Assembly: GCF_003030345.1 (NCBI RefSeq)
Contig: NZ_CP028158.1
Location: 3,658,001-3,722,000, forward strand
DNA length: 64,000 nucleotides
Reading direction: 5' to 3'
From: Plantactinospora sp. BC1
Lineage (GTDB): Bacteria > Actinomycetota > Actinomycetes > Mycobacteriales > Micromonosporaceae
The notes below the pieces were generated by a model. The model was not told the origin of the DNA. It searched no databases and was given only the letters and a program-made list of their open reading frames with translations. Positions 56,311-64,000 of this stretch are shown piece after piece. Both the position numbers and the translations under genes were made by a program. Each line of letters begins with the position of its first letter. Position 1 is the first letter of the stretch.

Positions 56311-57459
56311 TCAATCCCGCATCCGGACCGTGACGTTCGCGGTGTCGCTGCGGCCGTTCTGGCTGAGCCGGTAGCTGAAGGTGTCGGCCAGACCGTGCGC
56401 GGCGGTGCGCTCGTAGACCAGCTCCCGGCCGGAGGCGGACCGGGTCACCCGGCCGTACCGGGGCTGCCCGGTCACCGACAGCGCGGCGTTCCAACTCGCG
56501 TAGTCGTTGGCCCGCACCGCGAGCACGTTCGGCCGGCCCCGCCACGCGTCCACCCGCTCGCCGTTGGCCAACGGTGCCTCGACGAAGGTCTGGTCCCCCC
56601 GGTTGATCCGCACCGACACGACGCTCGGGGTGCGGAGTTCCACGTCGGGTCGACCGTCCCGGTCCGCGTCGACGACCCGGAACGTCTCGTACTCGTCCTC
56701 GCCGGCCAACTGCACCTTGGTGCCGTCGCCGAAGGCCGCGACGAAGCCCTCGTAGGGCCGCTCCGCGCCCTCGATGTAGTGCAGCACCACGTCCATCCCG
56801 CCGTCGCCGTCGAAGTCGGCGATGTGGTAGCCGCGATTGTTGCCCCAGTGGCTCGGCGCTCCGGGGACCAGCCGACCGGCAGGGGTGTTCCGGTAGGTCT
56901 GGAAGCCGTCCGGATCGTCGGTGACGATGTAGATGTCGCGCAGCCCGTCGCCGTCGAAGTCGGCCGAGTGGATGCCGCCGGGACGGCACACGAACCGGTG
57001 TGTGGCGATCGGACGGTACTCCCGGAGTACCAGCGTGCAGTAGCCGAGGCTGTTCGACGGCCCGTTGAACCAGGCGAGTACGAGTTCCGGCGTGGCGTCG
57101 CCGCCGAGGTCGACGTACTCCCCGGTGTCGGGGCAGTCGATGATCCGGCCGGTGAAGCCCGGCAGCCGGTAGTAGTGGTCGGTCACCGGGCCGTACCCGC
57201 CCTGCGGCAGCCCGTGTGCCACGGAGATCCGGCACCGGTCGCCGGAGCCACCGGAGGTCACCCGGTCGACGCGGCCGTCGCCGTTCATGTCGCCGTGGAT
57301 CGGCTGGAACGCGCCGGCGGCCCCGGCCGGGGCCGGGATCGCGGCGGCCAGCGTACCGGCGCAGAGCAGCACGGCGAGCCAGCCGTGCGGACGTCTTCCA
57401 GCGGTCCGCGCGCGGCGCTCCCCGAGCACCGCACCGACCGGTCTTCTCCTGCGGTCCAT
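56311..57459 (-). CDS. Secreted FG-GAP/VCBS-repeat protein
   Basis: 382-residue exported protein. A signal peptide (GWLAVLLCAGTLAAAIPAPAGA) is followed by FG-GAP-like calcium-binding repeats with DxDGDxxxD cores (DMNGDGRVDRV, DFDGDGLRDIY, DFDGDGGMDVV, DADRDGRPDVE), consistent with a beta-propeller. The C-terminal domain (SYRLSQNGRSDTANVTV) resembles bacterial cadherin/Ig modules. The start is ATG 57459. It sits inside the gap between the aldehyde dehydrogenase and the SDR. A binding or adhesion role is inferred. Confidence 0.85.
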   Translation of the reverse strand: MDRRRRPVGAVLGERRARTAGRRPHGWLAVLLCAGTLAAAIPAPAGAAGAFQPIHGDMNGDGRVDRVTSGGSGDRCRISVAHGLPQGGYGPVTDHYYRLPGFTGRIIDCPDTGEYVDLGGDATPELVLAWFNGPSNSLGYCTLVLREYRPIATHRFVCRPGGIHSADFDGDGLRDIYIVTDDPDGFQTYRNTPAGRLVPGAPSHWGNNRGYHIADFDGDGGMDVVLHYIEGAERPYEGFVAAFGDGTKVQLAGEDEYETFRVVDADRDGRPDVELRTPSVVSVRINRGDQTFVEAPLANGERVDAWRGRPNVLAVRANDYASWNAALSVTGQPRYGRVTRSASGRELVYERTAAHGLADTFSYRLSQNGRSDTANVTVRMRD

Positions 57460-57613
57460 CCCCACCGACCCTCCCCTGTTCGCCGAGGTCAGCGACGCTG
57501 TCCACGGCTGACAGTGCTGTGTGAGCAGCAGGCTAGGAGCGGGTGACCCGGGGCGGCAGGCAACTAACCGCATTCCGACAGTCACGCTGAGTTGTCGACG
57601 TCTTCGCTGACGG

Positions 57614-59020
57614 CTACCCGTCAGTGGCCAGGAAGACGTTCTTGACGTCGGTGAACGCGTGCAGGGCGTCCGGGCCCAACTCCCGGCCCAGGCCGGAGCG
57701 TTTCATCCCGCCGAACGGCGTCCAGTAGCGCACCGACGAGTGCGAGTTGACGCTGAGGTTGCCGGACTCGACGCCCCGGGCCACCCGGATCGCCCGGCCC
57801 AGGTCGCGGGTCCAGATCGAGCCGGAGAGGCCGTACTCGGTGTCGTTGGCCAGCGCCACCGCCTCGGCCTCGTCGTCGAAGGGGAGCACCGAGACGACCG
57901 GCCCGAAGATCTCCTCCCGCCAGTGCCGCTCGGCCGGCGAGCGGGCCAGCAGGACCGTCGGGGCGTACCAGAAGCCGGGCCCCTCGGGGCAGCCGCCGGT
58001 GAAGGCGACCTCGGCACCGTCGACATGGGAGGAGACGGATCGGCGCTGTCCGGCCGAGATGAGCGGGCCCATCTCCGCCGTCTCCAGCGCCGGATCCTCG
58101 ACCCGGAACGCCTTGACCGCCGGCTCCAGCAACTCCAGGAAGCGGTCGTACACCTGGCGCTGCACCAGGATCCGGGACCGCGCGCAGCAGTCCTGGCCGG
58201 CGTTGTCGAAGACCGCGTACGGCGCGGTCGCCGCCGCCCGCTCCAGGTCCGCGTCGGCGAAGACCAGGTTGGCGCTCTTGCCGCCGAGTTCCAGGGTCAG
58301 CCGCTTCACCTGGGCGGCACAGCCGGCCATGATCCGGGTACCCACCTCGGTCGACCCGGTGAAGCAGATCTTCCGGACGGCCGGATGCGCCACGAACGTC
58401 TCGCCCACCACACTCCCCCGGCCCGGCAGCACGGTGAGCACGTCCGGCGGCAGCCCGGCGTCGAGCGCCAGCTCGCCGAGGCGGAGCGCGGTCAGCGGGG
58501 TCAGCTCGGCCGGCTTGAGCAGTACCGTGTTGCCGGCGGCGAGCGCCGGGGCGAACCCCCAGCCGGCGATCGGCATCGGGAAGTTCCACGGCACGATCAC
58601 CCCGACCACGCCGAGCGGCTCGTGGAAGGTGACGTCCAGCCCGCCCGGCACCGGGATCTGCGCCCCGGTCAGCCGCTCCGGCGCCCCGGCGTAGTAGTCG
58701 AGCACGTCCCGGACGTTGCCGGCCTCCCAGCGGGCGTTGCCGACGGTGTGCCCGGCGTTGCGCACCTCCAGTTCGGCCAGCTCCTCGACGTGCGCGTCGA
58801 CGACGGCGGCGAACCGGCGCAGCAGCCGGGCCCGGTCGCCCGGCGACACCCGACGCCACGAGTCGAACGCCCGGGCCGCCCGGTCGACCGCCGCCGCCGT
58901 CTCGGCCGCGCTCGTCTGCGGCACCGTCGCCACCACCAGCCCGGTCGCCGGGTTGACCACCTCGGTGACGTCGGAGTCCCCGGTGCCGGAACCGGTGGCG
59001 TCAGAGTCGTTCGAAGCCAC
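57614..59020 (-). CDS. Aldehyde dehydrogenase
   Basis: NAD(P)-dependent oxidation of an aldehyde to an acid. It has 468 residues. Conserved residues: Asn146 (PWNFP), Glu244 (LELGGK), Cys278 (GQDCCA), and FTGSTEVG for cofactor binding. Its start overlaps the end of the glutamine-synthetase-like gene by 20 bp, so it is cotranscribed with it. By analogy with PuuC/GabD-type enzymes it would oxidise an aminoaldehyde or gamma-glutamyl-aminoaldehyde made from an imported amine (inference). Confidence 0.93.
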   Translation of the reverse strand: MASNDSDATGSGTGDSDVTEVVNPATGLVVATVPQTSAAETAAAVDRAARAFDSWRRVSPGDRARLLRRFAAVVDAHVEELAELEVRNAGHTVGNARWEAGNVRDVLDYYAGAPERLTGAQIPVPGGLDVTFHEPLGVVGVIVPWNFPMPIAGWGFAPALAAGNTVLLKPAELTPLTALRLGELALDAGLPPDVLTVLPGRGSVVGETFVAHPAVRKICFTGSTEVGTRIMAGCAAQVKRLTLELGGKSANLVFADADLERAAATAPYAVFDNAGQDCCARSRILVQRQVYDRFLELLEPAVKAFRVEDPALETAEMGPLISAGQRRSVSSHVDGAEVAFTGGCPEGPGFWYAPTVLLARSPAERHWREEIFGPVVSVLPFDDEAEAVALANDTEYGLSGSIWTRDLGRAIRVARGVESGNLSVNSHSSVRYWTPFGGMKRSGLGRELGPDALHAFTDVKNVFLATDG

Positions 59021-60371
59021 GCCGCAGCTCCCAGTCCGTCACCGCCGCGTCGAAGGCGGCCAACTCCACCCGGGCCTGGTTGGCGTAGTGCGCCACCACC
59101 TCGGCCCCGAACGCGTCGGCGGCCAACGGCGAGGCCGTCCAGCGGTCGAGGGCGTCCCGCAGCGTGCCCGGCACCCGGGGCGCGGACTCGTCGGCGTACG
59201 CGTTGCCGGCGAACTCCGGCTCCAGCTCCAACTCCGCCTCGATCCCGTGTACCGCCCCGGCGACCAGCGCCGCGATCGCCAGGTACGGGTTGACGTCCGC
59301 CCCGGGCAGCCGGTTCTCCACCCGCATCCCCTGGCCGTGCCCGACCAGCCGCAGCGCGCAGGTGCGGTTGTCGGTGCCCCAGCGCAGCGCGGTCGGGGCG
59401 AACGAGCCGGGCTGGTAGCGCTTGTACGAGTTCACGTTAGGCGCCATCAGCAGGCTGAAGTCGGGGATCGTCGCCAGCAGCCCGGCCAGCGTCCGGGTGC
59501 CGGTCGGCGACAGCCGGGCCGGGCCGTCGCCGAGCATCGCCGACCGCCCGTCGGTGCCGCGCAGCGAGAAGTGGATGTGGCAGGAGTTGCCCTCCCGCTC
59601 GTTCGGCTTCGCCATGAAGGTGATCGACATACCCTCCTGGGCGGCGATCTCCTTCGCCCCGTTCTTGTAGACGACGTGGTTGTCGGCGCAGGTCAACGCG
59701 TCGGCGTACCGGAAGGCGATCTCGTGCTGGCCGAGGTTGCACTCGCCCTTGGCGCTCTCCGGGGTCAGCCCGGCGCCGGCCATCTCGACCCGGATCCGCC
59801 GCAGCAGCGGCTCGACCCGGGCGGTACCGAGCAGCGAGTAGTCCACGTTGTAGAGGTTCGCCGGGGTCAGCTCGCGGTAGCCCCGGCGCCAGGCGTCCTC
59901 GTAGGAGTCGCGGTAGAGCACGAACTCCAGCTCGGTCCCGGCGTACGCGGTCAGCCCGTGCGCGGCGAGCCGGTCGAGCTGGCGGCGCAGGATCTGCCGG
60001 GGCGAGGCGGGCACCTCCCCGCTGCCGTCCGGCCAGCGCAGGTCGGCCAGCAGCATCGCGGTGCCGGGCTGCCAGGGCACCCGGCGCAGCGTACCCAGGT
60101 CGGGGACCATCGCCAGGTCGCCGTAGCCGCGTTCCCAGCTCGACATCGCGTACCCGTCGACGGTGTTCATCTCCACGTCCACGGCGAGCAGGTAGTCGCA
60201 GCCCTCGCTGCCGTGCCGGAGCACCTCGGCGAGGAAGTACGGCGCGTGGAACCGCTTGCCCTGGAGCCGCCCCTGCATGTCGACCAGGGCCAGGACCACG
60301 GTGTCGATGTCGCCGCTGTCGACCGCCACCCGGAGCGCCTCCAGGCTCAGCGACGGAACCCTGGCTCTCAT
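59001..60371 (-). CDS. Glutamine synthetase-like ligase (GlnA4/PuuA type)
   Basis: 456-residue ATP-dependent ligase of the glutamine synthetase fold. Motifs: GTELEFVLYRDSYEDAW, the NxHxH-like NSCHIHFSL metal site, and RVENRLPGADVNPYLAIAALVAG. The context (APC permease, aldehyde dehydrogenase) fits gamma-glutamyl-polyamine or gamma-glutamyl-ethanolamide synthetases of amine catabolism rather than nitrogen-assimilating GlnA. The adenylylation Tyr motif of GlnA is not evident. ATG 60371 overlaps the permease stop (ATGA). Confidence 0.9.
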   Translation of the reverse strand: MRARVPSLSLEALRVAVDSGDIDTVVLALVDMQGRLQGKRFHAPYFLAEVLRHGSEGCDYLLAVDVEMNTVDGYAMSSWERGYGDLAMVPDLGTLRRVPWQPGTAMLLADLRWPDGSGEVPASPRQILRRQLDRLAAHGLTAYAGTELEFVLYRDSYEDAWRRGYRELTPANLYNVDYSLLGTARVEPLLRRIRVEMAGAGLTPESAKGECNLGQHEIAFRYADALTCADNHVVYKNGAKEIAAQEGMSITFMAKPNEREGNSCHIHFSLRGTDGRSAMLGDGPARLSPTGTRTLAGLLATIPDFSLLMAPNVNSYKRYQPGSFAPTALRWGTDNRTCALRLVGHGQGMRVENRLPGADVNPYLAIAALVAGAVHGIEAELELEPEFAGNAYADESAPRVPGTLRDALDRWTASPLAADAFGAEVVAHYANQARVELAAFDAAVTDWELRRGFERL

Positions 60372-62002
60372 GCCCGGTCCCCGTCCGCCGCGCCCGCCCG
60401 GTCCGCAGCCGGGGTGCCGGGGGCCGGACCGTCCGGGGCCGGGTCGGGGATGTCCGGGTCGGGGATGTCCGGGTCGGGCTGGGCGACGGTCGGCACCACG
60501 TTCTGCCGGGGGCCGGTGAACCAGTGCCGGGCGCCGAGCAGCCACCAGAGCCCGGCCGCGCCGAGCACCACCGCGACCGCCACGATCGTGTAGTTGAAGG
60601 TCGTCGCGGTGATCGGCGCGGTGGTGGGGAGCACGAAGAGTACGCAGATCACCGCCACCCAGCCGATCGCCAGCCAGCCGACCAGCGGGCTCCACCGGCC
60701 CAGGTTCCACGGGCCGGGCCGGAAGTCCGGGCTGCGGCGGCGCAGGAAGACCGGCCCGACGTACGCGATGTAGAGGCCGATCACCGCGATCGAGGTGGCC
60801 GCCAGATAGGCGGTGGTGTTCCAGAGCGACGGCAGCACCAGCAGGCTGGAGCAGGCCACGCAGAGCCAGATGGAGTTGGTCGGGGTGCCGGTGCGCGGGT
60901 TGACCCGGCGCCAGATCGCCGAGCCGGGCAGCGCGCCGTCCCGGCTGAACGCGTACGCCATCCGGGAGTTGGCGGTGACCGAGGCCATCCCGCAGAAGAA
61001 CTGCGCCACCACGCAGATGAAGAGCAGGAAGGTGCCCGTGGTCTGGCCGGTGGCGTCGATGAAGATCTGGGCCGGCGGGAGCCCGAGTTCGGTCTGCCGC
61101 TGGGCGTCGTAGTCCCGGATCGACCAGGTGATCGCGACCAGCAGGAAGAAGCCGGCAACCACCGAGACCACCACCGACATCACGATGCCCCGGGGTGCCG
61201 CCCGGGCGGCGTCGTGGGTCTCCTCGGCCACGTGCGCGCTCGCGTCGTAACCGGTGTACGTGTACTGCGCCATCAGCAGCCCGATCAGTACGGCGTAGAC
61301 CGCCGCACCGGTGAAGTCGAAGCCGGTGGCGTTGCGTACCTCGAAGAAGACCTCGGAGATCGGCTTGTGCTGGTCCGGCACGATCGCCAGTACCCCGACG
61401 ATGACCGCCACCCCGACCAGGTGCCACCAGGCGCTCACGTCGGAGAGCAGCCGGACCAGGTTGACGCCGAAGGTGTTCAGCAGGCCGTGCGCGACGATGA
61501 TCACCAGGAAGACCACGAAGGTGCGTTCCGGGGTGACCTCCAGGTCGAAGGTGAGGCTGAGGAAGGCCGAGGTGGTGATCGCCGCGCCGAAGTCGATCGC
61601 GGCGGTGACCGCCACCTCGCCGAGGAAGTTGAACCAGCCGATGAACCAGGCCCAGGCCGCCTTGTTCCGTTTGGCCAGCGCCGCCGCCCACCAGTAGAGC
61701 GCCCCGGCGGTCGGGTAGACCGAGCAGATCTCCGCCATCGCGAGCGCGACCAGGGTCACCATGCCGCCGACGAAGAGCCAGCCGAGGGTGATCGCCAGCG
61801 GGCCGCCGGAGTTCATCGCGATGCCGTAGGACGTGATCGCGCCGGCCAGGATCGAGATGATCGAGAACGAGACCGCGAAGTTGGAGAAGCCGGAGAGTTT
61901 CCGGCGCAGTTCCTGCTGGTAGCCGAGTTCGGCGAGGCGCTGCTCGTCGAGGTCGACCCCGGGGTCCACCGGCGTACGCGGCGGCGGGACGGCTGTGCTC
62001 AT
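60368..62002 (-). CDS. APC-superfamily amino acid/amine permease
   Basis: 544-residue membrane transporter with about 12 helices. Family features: GYQQELRRKLSGFSNFAVSFSIISIL near residue 20, PTAGALYWWAAALA, and TYTGYDASAHVAEET. The Pro/Asp-rich C-terminal tail (DPDIPDPDIPDP) is probably cytoplasmic. ATG 62002 has an AAGGAGA ribosome-binding site. It is the first gene of the operon with the ligase and the aldehyde dehydrogenase, so it should import their amine or amino-acid substrate. Confidence 0.92.
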   Translation of the reverse strand: MSTAVPPPRTPVDPGVDLDEQRLAELGYQQELRRKLSGFSNFAVSFSIISILAGAITSYGIAMNSGGPLAITLGWLFVGGMVTLVALAMAEICSVYPTAGALYWWAAALAKRNKAAWAWFIGWFNFLGEVAVTAAIDFGAAITTSAFLSLTFDLEVTPERTFVVFLVIIVAHGLLNTFGVNLVRLLSDVSAWWHLVGVAVIVGVLAIVPDQHKPISEVFFEVRNATGFDFTGAAVYAVLIGLLMAQYTYTGYDASAHVAEETHDAARAAPRGIVMSVVVSVVAGFFLLVAITWSIRDYDAQRQTELGLPPAQIFIDATGQTTGTFLLFICVVAQFFCGMASVTANSRMAYAFSRDGALPGSAIWRRVNPRTGTPTNSIWLCVACSSLLVLPSLWNTTAYLAATSIAVIGLYIAYVGPVFLRRRSPDFRPGPWNLGRWSPLVGWLAIGWVAVICVLFVLPTTAPITATTFNYTIVAVAVVLGAAGLWWLLGARHWFTGPRQNVVPTVAQPDPDIPDPDIPDPAPDGPAPGTPAADRAGAADGDRA

Positions 62003-62042
62003 CGGCGTCTCCTTGGTCCGGCTCCGGGGTGGGACGCGAAGT

Positions 62043-62056
62043 GTGACCGGCGTCAC
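62043..62056 (-). promoter_or_regulatory. CRP/GlxR-like operator, proximal
   Basis: GTGACCGGCGTCAC lies 41 bp upstream of the permease start codon. With its preceding T it reads TGTGA-N6-TCACG, close to the TGTGA-N6-TCACA consensus of CRP-family regulators. Its position near the start suggests repression, but the transcription start is unknown. Confidence 0.5.
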
Positions 62057-62112
62057 GCCTCTGTCCGAGATCGTGCGCCTCCCGAAGATCCACGTCAACC
62101 GATGCCGGCCGG

Positions 62113-62126
62113 GTGACCGAGATCAC
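62113..62126 (-). promoter_or_regulatory. CRP/GlxR-like operator, distal
   Basis: GTGACCGAGATCAC matches the proximal site at 12 of 14 positions. It lies exactly 70 bp further upstream, so the two sites are a near-integral number of helical turns apart. That supports a functional pair. Confidence 0.5.
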
Positions 62127-62285
62127 GCTTCCGCCCAGGGCGTCGAGCCGGCCATTCGAAGAAGTCTTCGACTGCTCGTATGCGGGTTCCGCCGTACCAG
62201 GCCAAGGTCGAGTCCCGACAGCACCGCGGCGTGTCAGCACTTGATTTCGGCAATATCATCCGGGGTTTCGGCTAGGTTTTCCCGC

Positions 62286-62990
62286 ATGAGCTTGCTGGGT
62301 GACGCGGTGGCGGTGCTGGACGAGAGGGGCGTGCTGGACCGGCTGGGACGGCTGATCCAGCAGGTCTACCGGCGCGCGGCCGACCGGCACGAGCCGGAAC
62401 TCGGCGACGACGCGATGAGCTTCGGCACCACCGTGTGGCGCAACCTGACCAACCTCGGCAAGGCCGAGTTCGAGGGGCTGGACGGCATCCGGGTCCGGCT
62501 GGAGGACAACTCGCTGGAGATCCTCTGCGCCGGCTACGTCGTCCGGCTCTACTCGTTGCAGGGCGGGATCGAGTCGATCCGCTGGGAGGGCAGCGAGGCC
62601 CGGCTCGGCGGCGCGGTGGAGAACAGCCGCGACGGGCAGCTCGCCTTCGACGACGAGGGGCAGTTCCCCGAGGTCTTCGCCGAGGTGGTGCCGCCGAAAC
62701 GGCACATCCGGATCGCGCACACCGGCGACATCGTCACCGGCGAGGCGGTCGCCTACATCGGGCTGCCCCGGGACAACCGGGACAGCGGCTCCCCCTGGTT
62801 CGAGGTACGCCTCTGGTTCGGTGAGCCGGCCACCACCGGGGCGCCACTGCCGGTGGTCGAGGGGACGGTGCCGCAGCCCCGCACCGACGAGCTGCCGATC
62901 CCCGAACTCGACCTGCTCGCCCTCCAGCCCGGCGACCCGGGAAGCGGGTTCGGCGCCGCGTTCGGCCGTCCGGCCGAGCGGTCGGCGTGA
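62286..62990 (+). CDS. Unknown protein coupled to an ImmA/IrrE-type gene
   Basis: 234-residue soluble protein. The N-terminal 45 residues are helical (LLGDAVAVLDERGVLDRLGRLIQQVYRRAADRHE), followed by a beta-rich domain (VRLEDNSLEILCAGYVVRLYSLQ, IRIAHTGDIVTGEAVAYIGL). The Pro/Leu-rich C terminus is probably disordered. The stop overlaps the GTG of the following XRE/ImmA-IrrE gene (GTGA), so the two are made together. The family is not recognised; a sensor, effector or toxin partner is possible. Confidence 0.75.
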   Translation: MSLLGDAVAVLDERGVLDRLGRLIQQVYRRAADRHEPELGDDAMSFGTTVWRNLTNLGKAEFEGLDGIRVRLEDNSLEILCAGYVVRLYSLQGGIESIRWEGSEARLGGAVENSRDGQLAFDDEGQFPEVFAEVVPPKRHIRIAHTGDIVTGEAVAYIGLPRDNRDSGSPWFEVRLWFGEPATTGAPLPVVEGTVPQPRTDELPIPELDLLALQPGDPGSGFGAAFGRPAERSA

Positions 62991-64000
62991 CGGGCCGGCT
63001 CCGACCGCCGGTACCCGCCGCCGCAGCCGCCGCAGCGTTCGCGCCGCACGCCCTCGCCCTGGCCCGCCGGTGGCGGCGGATGCGCAAGAACGAGCTGGCC
63101 CGGCAGGTCGGGGTCACCGCGGCGGCGGTCAGCCAGTACGAGCTGGGCCAGGCCCGTCCGTCGGCGGCGACACTGGCCCGGCTGGCCCTGGCCCTCTCCA
63201 TGCCGGTCGAGTTCTTCGCCGCCGGCTTCGGCGTGCCGGTCACCTCGGGACAGGCGCACTTCCGCAGCCTGCGCACCACCAGCCAGGCCGAACGGGACCA
63301 GGCGGAGGCGTTCGGCGAACTCGCCTGGCGGGTGGTGGAGGTGGTCGAGCGGCAACTCCGGCTGCCCCGGCTCCGGTTGCCGCACCTGGAGCTGGCCGAG
63401 CCGACCGGCCCGGACGACGTACGCGCCGCCGCCGTCACCGCCCGGGACGCGTTCGGCCTGGGGGCCGCCCCGGTGCCGCACATGGTGCGGCTGCTGGAGT
63501 CGGCCGGGGTGATCGTGCTCGCACTGCCGGACGTCTCCGAGCGGGTCGACGCCTTCTCGCACTGGTACGGCCAGCGTCCGTTCGTCTTCCTCAACCCGGG
63601 TAAGGACGACAAGGCCCGGTCCCGGATGGACGCCGCGCACGAGCTGGGCCACCTGCTGATGCACCACGACGCCGAGCCGGGCAGCCAGCTGCTGGAACGC
63701 CAGGCCACCGCCTTCGCCTCGGAGTTCCTGGCCCCGAGCACGGCACTGCGCGACGAACTGCCGCCCCGGCTCGACTTCGACCGGCTGCACGAGCTCAAGC
63801 GCCGCTGGGGGATCAGCCTGAAGGCGCTGGTCTATCGGGGCCACGACCTCGGCGTCTACCGGGAGCACACCTACCGGCGCGGGATGGCGCTGCTCGCCCA
63901 GTGGGGCTTTCCGGAGCCGGGCGACCTCGGCCCCCGCGAGCAGCCGTCGCTGCTCGGCAAGGCCGTCGAACTCCTCGGCCGGCAGCAGGTCACCGTCGGC
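62987..64000 (+). CDS. XRE-HTH / ImmA-IrrE-type metallopeptidase (partial)
   Basis: At least 338 residues, open at the window edge. GTG 62987 overlaps the preceding stop. Residues 20-80 form an XRE helix-turn-helix (RMRKNELARQVGVTAAAVSQYELGQARPS). A COG2856-type domain follows with the zinc-protease motif His218-Glu-Leu-Gly-His222 (AAHELGHLLMHH) and downstream ERQATAFASEFLAP, the usual ImmA/IrrE pattern. Such fusions act as self-proteolytic or repressor-cleaving regulators, or as antitoxins. The target is probably its own operon or a nearby mobile element (inference). Confidence 0.9.
   Translation, partial: MTGRLRPPVPAAAAAAAFAPHALALARRWRRMRKNELARQVGVTAAAVSQYELGQARPSAATLARLALALSMPVEFFAAGFGVPVTSGQAHFRSLRTTSQAERDQAEAFGELAWRVVEVVERQLRLPRLRLPHLELAEPTGPDDVRAAAVTARDAFGLGAAPVPHMVRLLESAGVIVLALPDVSERVDAFSHWYGQRPFVFLNPGKDDKARSRMDAAHELGHLLMHHDAEPGSQLLERQATAFASEFLAPSTALRDELPPRLDFDRLHELKRRWGISLKALVYRGHDLGVYREHTYRRGMALLAQWGFPEPGDLGPREQPSLLGKAVELLGRQQVTVG

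Overview
The window is very GC-rich and packed with overlapping, translationally coupled genes (ATGA, GTGA and TGATG junctions). It carries actinobacterial signature genes: a PknG-type kinase, XRE/DUF5753-DUF397 pairs, a mycoredoxin-like protein, an F420-type Ddn-family protein and a GpsI/PNPase. The order rimP-nusA-ylxR-infB-DUF503-rbfA-DHH ... truB-ribF-rpsO-pnp-M16-dapB is the usual actinobacterial order. Overall it looks like a chromosomal segment of a filamentous actinomycete, most likely Micromonosporaceae (inference). No rRNA, tRNA, CRISPR array, transposase, integrase or phage gene was seen.

Layout. 1-10 kb: an SDR gene interrupted by an in-frame stop, a divergent LysR regulator, a large secreted subtilisin-like protease, and a run of single genes (VOC protein, DUF2752 membrane protein, YcaQ-like glycosylase, two GNATs, a GT87 glycosyltransferase). 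10-12.9 kb: an ArsR-SRPBCC operon with a clear operator-like dyad, dapB, and an unassigned HExxH protein. 12.9-23.7 kb: a Ser/Thr kinase, then M16 peptidase, pnp, rpsO, ribF, truB and a MATE transporter. 23.8-42.6 kb is an accessory stretch inside the conserved translation block. It holds a four-gene membrane cluster of unknown function, a five-gene coupled signalling operon, a MOSC gene behind an apparent S-adenosylhomocysteine riboswitch, a frameshifted cell-wall amidase, and a WXG100/DUF1023/lipoprotein operon. 42.6-50.6 kb: the rest of the translation block. 50.7-53.9 kb: small conserved genes and map. 54-62 kb: an amine or amino-acid catabolic cluster (APC permease, glutamine-synthetase-like ligase, aldehyde dehydrogenase, SDR) whose last gene is separated by about 2.9 kb of unrelated genes. 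62.3-64 kb: an unknown protein coupled to an XRE/ImmA-IrrE-type regulator that runs off the window.

The most interesting system is the operon at 36050-27965 (minus strand): trypsin-like protease, PknG kinase, VWA protein, four-helix-spanning membrane sensor, solute-binding lipoprotein. It looks like an elaborated relative of the mycobacterial GlnH-GlnX-PknG nutrient-sensing relay, with a family-1-like binding protein replacing GlnH and two extra cytoplasmic modules. The second is a pseudoknotted RNA upstream of the MOSC gene that reproduces the helices of the SAH riboswitch. A third, structural theme is that three unrelated minus-strand genes have their stop-codon region tandemly duplicated downstream.
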